Assembly: GCA_900547725.1 (NCBI GenBank)
Contig: URHR01000004.1
Span: forward strand, 1 to 61,694
Reading direction: 5' to 3'
DNA: 61,694 bases
DNA from: an uncultured Eubacteriales bacterium
Lineage (GTDB): Bacteria; Bacillota; Clostridia; Oscillospirales; CAG-272
This document shows, piece by piece, positions 57,437-61,694 of this stretch. A program made the translations under genes and the position numbers. The notes below the pieces were generated by a model that saw only the letters and a list, made by a program, of their open reading frames with translations, was not told where the DNA came from and made no database searches. Every line of letters starts with the position of its first letter. The stretch's first letter is position 1.

Positions 57437-59671
57437 TCAATATCCCGGCGGAGGTTCCGGTAATGGAGGCTCTTCACCTACGGGGATTCCGTCAGCTCTT
57501 CCGACTCTGCTCGGAGACGGTGTCGCTGTACGCGGTGCGAATTCGAATACGGCTCCGCGTTCGAGATCCAACTTCAGATATGCATCAAAGCTTTTTCCTG
57601 ATTTTGGTGAAATAAAACCGTCCAACAGATCCGTTTTGCCGTTGGTCAACAGTTTCTGCAGTTGTGACAGCGGGATTACGCGTTTGCAGATCGAGATACT
57701 GACGTTGAATTTGCAACCGTCTTTGTATCCCGAACAGCCGTAGCTTTTCCGGAAACGAATCAGATTTTTTCCGCAATGTGGGCAAATTCCGACAACATCT
57801 CCGAAAAATCCTGTGTCACGGTCAGCTGACGGCGAAACATCGGTCTTTTTGGCAAACACCTCCGCGATCTCCGCTTCGGCGAGTCTGACGCTGTCGTCCA
57901 CGCTCATTTTTCCGTGATAGACCTTTTTCAGCGCCTGCCCCAGCTGCGAGGTCTTGTATTTGTCCATGCTGATCTGCATCTGTTCCAAAGATTCAATCAG
58001 AAATTCTCCGCCCGGAAGGATGGAATAAACATCCTTTTTGAGATCAATATACCCACTTTTTCGCGCGTTGTCAATGATTCCTGTCCGCGTTGCCTCAGTA
58101 CCCAGTTCCAGGCCCTCGAAAATGGCGCGGTAATCGGCAGCGTCGTCCGCGCCGATGTTGTCCTCCCCTGTTTCCGCCGCGTCCTTGGCGGCGCTTTTTT
58201 CTTCCTTGAAGGGGTTTTTGAGGTAATTATTCAGCGTTTCAATGGTGTAGTGCCGCGGCGGCGTGGTTTCTTTTTCCACGGGCTTGAAGTCGATGTTTAC
58301 GACATCTCCTTTTTCCAGTTTCGGCAGAATTTTATCCTTCTGCGTGAAATCGTCGTACTTGGTCCAGCCCTTTTCCAGTACCGTCATCCCTTTGAGCACA
58401 AAGGTTTCCAATGTGCCGACGTCGATTGTGATTTCGGTTCTGGACACCACGCAGTCCTCTTCGCAGAACACCGCGACAAATCGGCGGAATACCGTGGAAT
58501 AGACCTGCATTTCCCGCTCCGAAAGCTGTGCCTTCTGGGGAATCTTATAGGTCGGCGTGAGCGCGGAGTGCGATTCGATTTTGCTGTCATCAAAGATGGT
58601 TTTGCTGTCTTTGAAGGTTACCGGGTAGCCGATCTTTTTACACCCCGCAAGGATTTGACGGATTTTGTCCTTTTCCGCCGTTGCGAGGTATTCGGAGTTG
58701 GTTCTGGGATAGGTCAGGTAGCCCTTTTCGTAGAGCCCCTGTACCAACGCAAGGCTTTCCTGCATGGACATCTTATATTTCTTACCGAGAACATTCTGAA
58801 GCTTGGAGAGCGAATAGAGTTTTCCCGGGAACAGCTTCTCTTTTTTGTTTTTGATCGCCGTTACGACTGCGCCGGTTGCATTGTATTTGGCGCAGGTAGC
58901 CAATGCGTCGCTCAGTTTGTCTGCGTCAAACCTGTTCTTGGAGGTCAGTTCAACAACCTCTCCCCTTGTCTCTTCTTTGCTGACCATTGCGTAATATTTC
59001 CCGGGGACAAAATTGCGGATGGCAAGGTCGCGGTCATAAATCGCCTTGACAATCGGGATGATGACGCGCCCGACGCGCAACAGAGTCCCGGTTTTCAGCG
59101 TGGCGTAGCGCGTCAGATTCACGCCGTAGAGCCAGTCGATATAGGTTCTCGCAAAGCCTTCCGAAGCAAGCAGATCGTATTCCCGCTCATCTTTCATGTC
59201 CTGCAACGCGGCGGCAACGGTTTGCGGGGTCTGATCAGGAAGCCAGAGTCGGCGGAGGGGCTTCGGCGTTTGCAGGGCATTTTCCATGCAGAGTCGAACG
59301 ATGATCTCCCCTTCCCGATCCGCGTCTCCCGCGTTTACCACGGTATCGACATCGGGGCGGTTGCAGAGCGAACGAATGATCTCAAACTGGCGGATTACGC
59401 CGCTGTCGGGCTGACGGTTCTCCCCTTTCCGCAACTCAAAGCGGAAGGTTTCGGGAAAGCACGGGAGGTTGTCCATCGTCCATTTCTGCTTCCCGTCGGT
59501 TGTCGCGCCGCCCGTATAGGCTTCGATGTCGCACAGCGAAAAGAGATGCCCGAATGCCCATGTGACAAGGTATCCGCATCCCTCAAAATAACCGTTCCGT
59601 TTCTGCATCTGACCGATTCCCGCAACGATGTTGCGCGCAAGACTCGGCTTTTCCGCGATAATCAGAATCAT
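57437..59671 (-). CDS. topB: DNA topoisomerase III
   Basis: A 744-residue type IA topoisomerase that decatenates and relaxes DNA. The Toprim domain opens the protein (MILIIAEKPSLARNI) with acidic NAGDADREGEIIVRL near residue 112; the active-site Tyr is in GYLTYPRTNSEYL near residue 315. A C-terminal zinc-finger-like region has CPHCGKNLIRFRKSYGCSG near residue 645. The C-terminal tail is Pro/Glu rich. Topo III is common in chromosomes and on conjugative elements; with no conjugation genes beside it, a chromosomal copy is more likely. Confidence 0.94.
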   Translation of the reverse strand: MILIIAEKPSLARNIVAGIGQMQKRNGYFEGCGYLVTWAFGHLFSLCDIEAYTGGATTDGKQKWTMDNLPCFPETFRFELRKGENRQPDSGVIRQFEIIRSLCNRPDVDTVVNAGDADREGEIIVRLCMENALQTPKPLRRLWLPDQTPQTVAAALQDMKDEREYDLLASEGFARTYIDWLYGVNLTRYATLKTGTLLRVGRVIIPIVKAIYDRDLAIRNFVPGKYYAMVSKEETRGEVVELTSKNRFDADKLSDALATCAKYNATGAVVTAIKNKKEKLFPGKLYSLSKLQNVLGKKYKMSMQESLALVQGLYEKGYLTYPRTNSEYLATAEKDKIRQILAGCKKIGYPVTFKDSKTIFDDSKIESHSALTPTYKIPQKAQLSEREMQVYSTVFRRFVAVFCEEDCVVSRTEITIDVGTLETFVLKGMTVLEKGWTKYDDFTQKDKILPKLEKGDVVNIDFKPVEKETTPPRHYTIETLNNYLKNPFKEEKSAAKDAAETGEDNIGADDAADYRAIFEGLELGTEATRTGIIDNARKSGYIDLKKDVYSILPGGEFLIESLEQMQISMDKYKTSQLGQALKKVYHGKMSVDDSVRLAEAEIAEVFAKKTDVSPSADRDTGFFGDVVGICPHCGKNLIRFRKSYGCSGYKDGCKFNVSISICKRVIPLSQLQKLLTNGKTDLLDGFISPKSGKSFDAYLKLDLERGAVFEFAPRTATPSPSRVGRADGIPVGEEPPLPEPPPGY

Positions 59672-59688
59672 ATATATCCCCTTTTGTC

Positions 59689-59728
59689 AAAAAGACCGCA
59701 GTCCCGCCATAGCCATGCGGAACTGCGG
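59689..59728 (-). terminator. Terminator after the P-loop gene
   Basis: On the minus strand CCGCAGTTCCGC (59728-59717) pairs with GCGGGACTGCGG (59707-59696) with one wobble, followed by TCTTTTT. Confidence 0.8.
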
Positions 59729-59751
59729 CAAATGAAACATGGAATCAGGAA

Positions 59752-60159
59752 TCAGAGCATGGGACGGATGCTTTCGGGAATATCCTCCTCGCGCATCGAA
59801 ACCGTCATGGTCAGATTCAGACCGAACTTTTCGACGAACGCCGCCAGTTCATGCGTAAGCGTTTCAAACGCGGCGATGTCATGGTTGCAGATTTTCAGCG
59901 TGCCGTCGATGAACAGATCGGTCACGTCGTGGTTGCTTGCCATAATACCCGCGATGAAGCCGTAGAGCGACTGTGCATCGGCAATCTTATATTCGTCTAC
60001 GTCGATCAGGCGTGCAGACGGCTTGATATCGTATCTCAGCTTGGTACCCTTTTCAATGCATACAACGTCCCCTTTGGTGACCTCGAGTGCCCCATTGACA
60101 AGGTTGATGAGCGTTTTGGTCTTTCCGGTTCCCTTTACTCCAACGATCAATTTCAGCAT
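59752..60159 (-). CDS. Small P-loop NTPase-like protein
   Basis: A 135-residue protein with an N-terminal Walker A motif (LIVGVKGTGKTKTLI, residues 4-18) and a hydrophobic strand ending in Asp (DLFIDGTL) that may be Walker B. It has no further ATPase domains and is shorter than most P-loop enzymes. Homologues of this size occur widely in Clostridia without assigned function. It has its own promoter and terminator. Confidence 0.75.
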   Translation of the reverse strand: MLKLIVGVKGTGKTKTLINLVNGALEVTKGDVVCIEKGTKLRYDIKPSARLIDVDEYKIADAQSLYGFIAGIMASNHDVTDLFIDGTLKICNHDIAAFETLTHELAAFVEKFGLNLTMTVSMREEDIPESIRPML

Positions 60160-60211
60160 AGATTGTTACCTCCCACAAATCGGTTGGAAGAAGCTCTCCC
60201 TCCGTACTTTC

Positions 60212-60240
60212 ATTATACCAAATAACGGAAGAAAAGTCAA
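60212..60240 (-). promoter_or_regulatory. Promoter of the P-loop gene
   Basis: Minus strand TTGACT (60240-60235), 17 bp, TATAAT (60217-60212). Confidence 0.8.
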
Positions 60241-60277
60241 GAGCTTTTCAGTCGATTTGCCTTGATTTCACTAAAAA

Positions 60278-61618
60278 TTAAAAATTCAATCTTTCCTCAA
60301 GCTGCTTCTTCATATCCTCGTACCCGGGTTTGCCGAGCAGAGCGAACATATTCTTTTTGTAGGATTCCACGCCGGGCTGATCAAAGGGGTTGACCGACAG
60401 CAGGTATCCCGAGATTGCGCAGGCAAGTTCGAAGAAGTAGATCAGCTCGCCGAGGACGTATTCGCTTCTCTCGCTGACCTCCAGCAGGATGTTCGGAACG
60501 CCGCCGTCGACGTGCGCCAGAACCGTGCCCTGCATCGCGGTCTTTTTGACCTTGTTCAGATCCATACCCGAGAGGAAGTTCAGGCCGTCCACATTGTCGG
60601 GATCTTCGGGAATCGAGAAGCTGCTTCCCGTGTCGGCAATGTCGATCACGGTCTCAAACATGGTGCGGCTTCCGTCCTGAATGAACTGACCGAGCGAATG
60701 CAGGTCGGTTGAGAAGATGACCGACGCGGGATAAATGCCCTTCTGATCCTTGCCTTCGCTCTCGCCGAAGAGCTGCTTCCACCACTCGTTGAACATTGCG
60801 GAGAACGGCTCGTAGCTTGCCAGAATCTCAATGCTCTTGCCCTTGCGGGAAAGCAGATTGCGGATTGCGGCATACTTGTAGCAGTCGTTCTTGGAGAGGT
60901 CGGGGTCGCTGTACGCGTGGCTTGCGTGTGCCGCGCCTGCCATCAGCTGATCCAGATCAATTCCCGCGCAGGCGATCGGAAGCAGGCCGACAGCTGTCAG
61001 AACCGAATATCTGCCGCCGACATCATCCGGCACGACAAAGGTTTCGTAGCCTTCCTCGGTGGAGAACTGCTTGAGCGTGCCCTTTGCGCGGTCGGTGGTA
61101 ACAAAGATCCGTTCCCGTGCGCCTTCTTTGCCGTATTTCTTTTCCAACAGGCTTCTGAAAACACGGAAGGCGATGGCGGGCTCGGTTGTCGTGCCCGACT
61201 TCGAGATGACATTCACGCAAACGTCCTTGCCCTCGCACAGGGACAGCACTTCATTCAGCGCGTCTGCACTGATGCAGTTACCCGTGAAGTAAATCTCGGG
61301 AGTCCCCTTCTTGACCAGATTGTAATTCGGAGACTTGAGGTATTCGATTACCGCACGCGCGCCGAGATAAGAGCCGCCGATGCCGATGACAATCAGCACG
61401 TCGCAGGTCTTCTGAATTTTTGCCGCCGCCGCTTTGATGCGTGCGAATTCCTCTTTGTCATAGTTCTCGGGCAGGTTGACCCAACCGAGAAAATCGTTCC
61501 CTGCGCCTGTTTTGTTGCGCAGCATGGCGTCGGCACACCGAACTTCGGGTGCGATGCGCTCATATTCATGCGGGCGAATAAAGCTCGAAAGATAATGATC
61601 ATTCAGTTTGATAGCCAT
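60278..61618 (-). CDS. pgi: Glucose-6-phosphate isomerase
   Basis: A 446-residue glycolytic isomerase. Signatures are VIGIGGSYLGARAVIEYL near residue 77, VISKSGTTTEPAIAFR near residue 137, and GELIYFFELACAISGYLLSVNPFDQPGVE near residue 392 (C-terminal PGI signature). Length matches the short Firmicutes form. A TTGCAT-17-TATAAT promoter precedes it. Confidence 0.95.
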   Translation of the reverse strand: MAIKLNDHYLSSFIRPHEYERIAPEVRCADAMLRNKTGAGNDFLGWVNLPENYDKEEFARIKAAAAKIQKTCDVLIVIGIGGSYLGARAVIEYLKSPNYNLVKKGTPEIYFTGNCISADALNEVLSLCEGKDVCVNVISKSGTTTEPAIAFRVFRSLLEKKYGKEGARERIFVTTDRAKGTLKQFSTEEGYETFVVPDDVGGRYSVLTAVGLLPIACAGIDLDQLMAGAAHASHAYSDPDLSKNDCYKYAAIRNLLSRKGKSIEILASYEPFSAMFNEWWKQLFGESEGKDQKGIYPASVIFSTDLHSLGQFIQDGSRTMFETVIDIADTGSSFSIPEDPDNVDGLNFLSGMDLNKVKKTAMQGTVLAHVDGGVPNILLEVSERSEYVLGELIYFFELACAISGYLLSVNPFDQPGVESYKKNMFALLGKPGYEDMKKQLEERLNF

Positions 61619-61659
61619 GGAAATCTGACCGTCCTTTTCGGAAATTTTTTTACGTCCTC

Positions 61660-61688
61660 ATTATACACCATTTTCGTCGGAAATGCAA
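61660..61688 (-). promoter_or_regulatory. Promoter of pgi
   Basis: Minus strand TTGCAT (61688-61683), 17 bp, TATAAT (61665-61660). Confidence 0.8.
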
Positions 61689-61694
61689 TGGATT

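Noticed and set aside
57280..57615. 111-residue plus-strand ORF downstream of the right direct repeat
   Set aside because: It starts at TTG without a clear ribosome site, spans a bidirectional terminator and overlaps the end of topB on the other strand.
1..61694. CRISPR arrays, complete insertion sequences, rRNA genes
   Set aside because: No regularly spaced repeats, transposase genes or rRNA sequence were seen.

Overview
The window is a chromosomal segment of a spore-forming Clostridia bacterium (Bacillota), probably an uncultured gut or rumen anaerobe. The grounds are the sporulation genes (ylbJ-like, yqfC, yqfD, sigK, spoVAF-like), sigma-A promoters close to TTGACA-17-TATAAT, strong AGGAGG ribosome sites, GC-rich coding DNA and an anaerobic electron-transfer operon. 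The species cannot be named from this sequence.

Layout. 1-3.5 kb is a mobile-element edge: the C-terminal part of a large serine recombinase, the 3' stub of a tyrosine integrase, an excisionase-like HTH gene, an AT-rich pair encoding an SDH-family (ClpP-fold) protease and a small partner, and tRNA-Ser(UGA) beside a duplicated tRNA half. 3.6-6.4 kb holds a collapsed phosphate-transporter remnant and a PhoB/PhoR-type two-component pair. 6.4-16.1 kb is a conserved housekeeping and sporulation block (ylbJ, yqfC-yqfD-phoH-ybeY-orf-era-recO-mutS2-ywaF-like). 16.1-24 kb carries secG, mscS, a Xer-type recombinase, an S1-domain protein, a spoVAF-like gene, a mecA-like gene, a phosphatase and several repeats including a MITE. 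24-29.5 kb is uvrB-orf-uvrA. 29.5-36.8 kb holds a polar amino-acid ABC transporter, truB/trmB and a methionine ABC transporter (metQ-metN-metI). 36.8-40.8 kb has sigK, a PFK, an SDR and a UDP-GlcNAc 2-epimerase. 40.9-52.5 kb is one long redox operon. 53.6-57.3 kb is a small integrase-less element bounded by 20-bp direct repeats. The window ends with topB, a P-loop gene and pgi.

Most interesting content. (1) The operon ldh-fumC-hdrBCA-mvhD-flox-type genes-frdB/frdA has no membrane anchor and no hydrogenase. It reads as a soluble NADH-linked Hdr/Flox complex with fumarate as terminal acceptor, which suggests an electron-bifurcating fumarate reductase. (2) The methionine-binding lipoprotein MetQ appears circularly permuted: the usual C-terminal half comes first and the N-terminal half second. 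(3) The same operon has a leader with a promoter, a 25-codon peptide containing nine Met and four Cys codons, a chain of overlapping mini-ORFs and an intrinsic terminator. No SAM riboswitch or T-box was recognised, so this looks like Met/Cys-responsive attenuation.

All calls come from reading the sequence and translations by eye. No database search, folding program or alignment was run. Confidence values reflect that.
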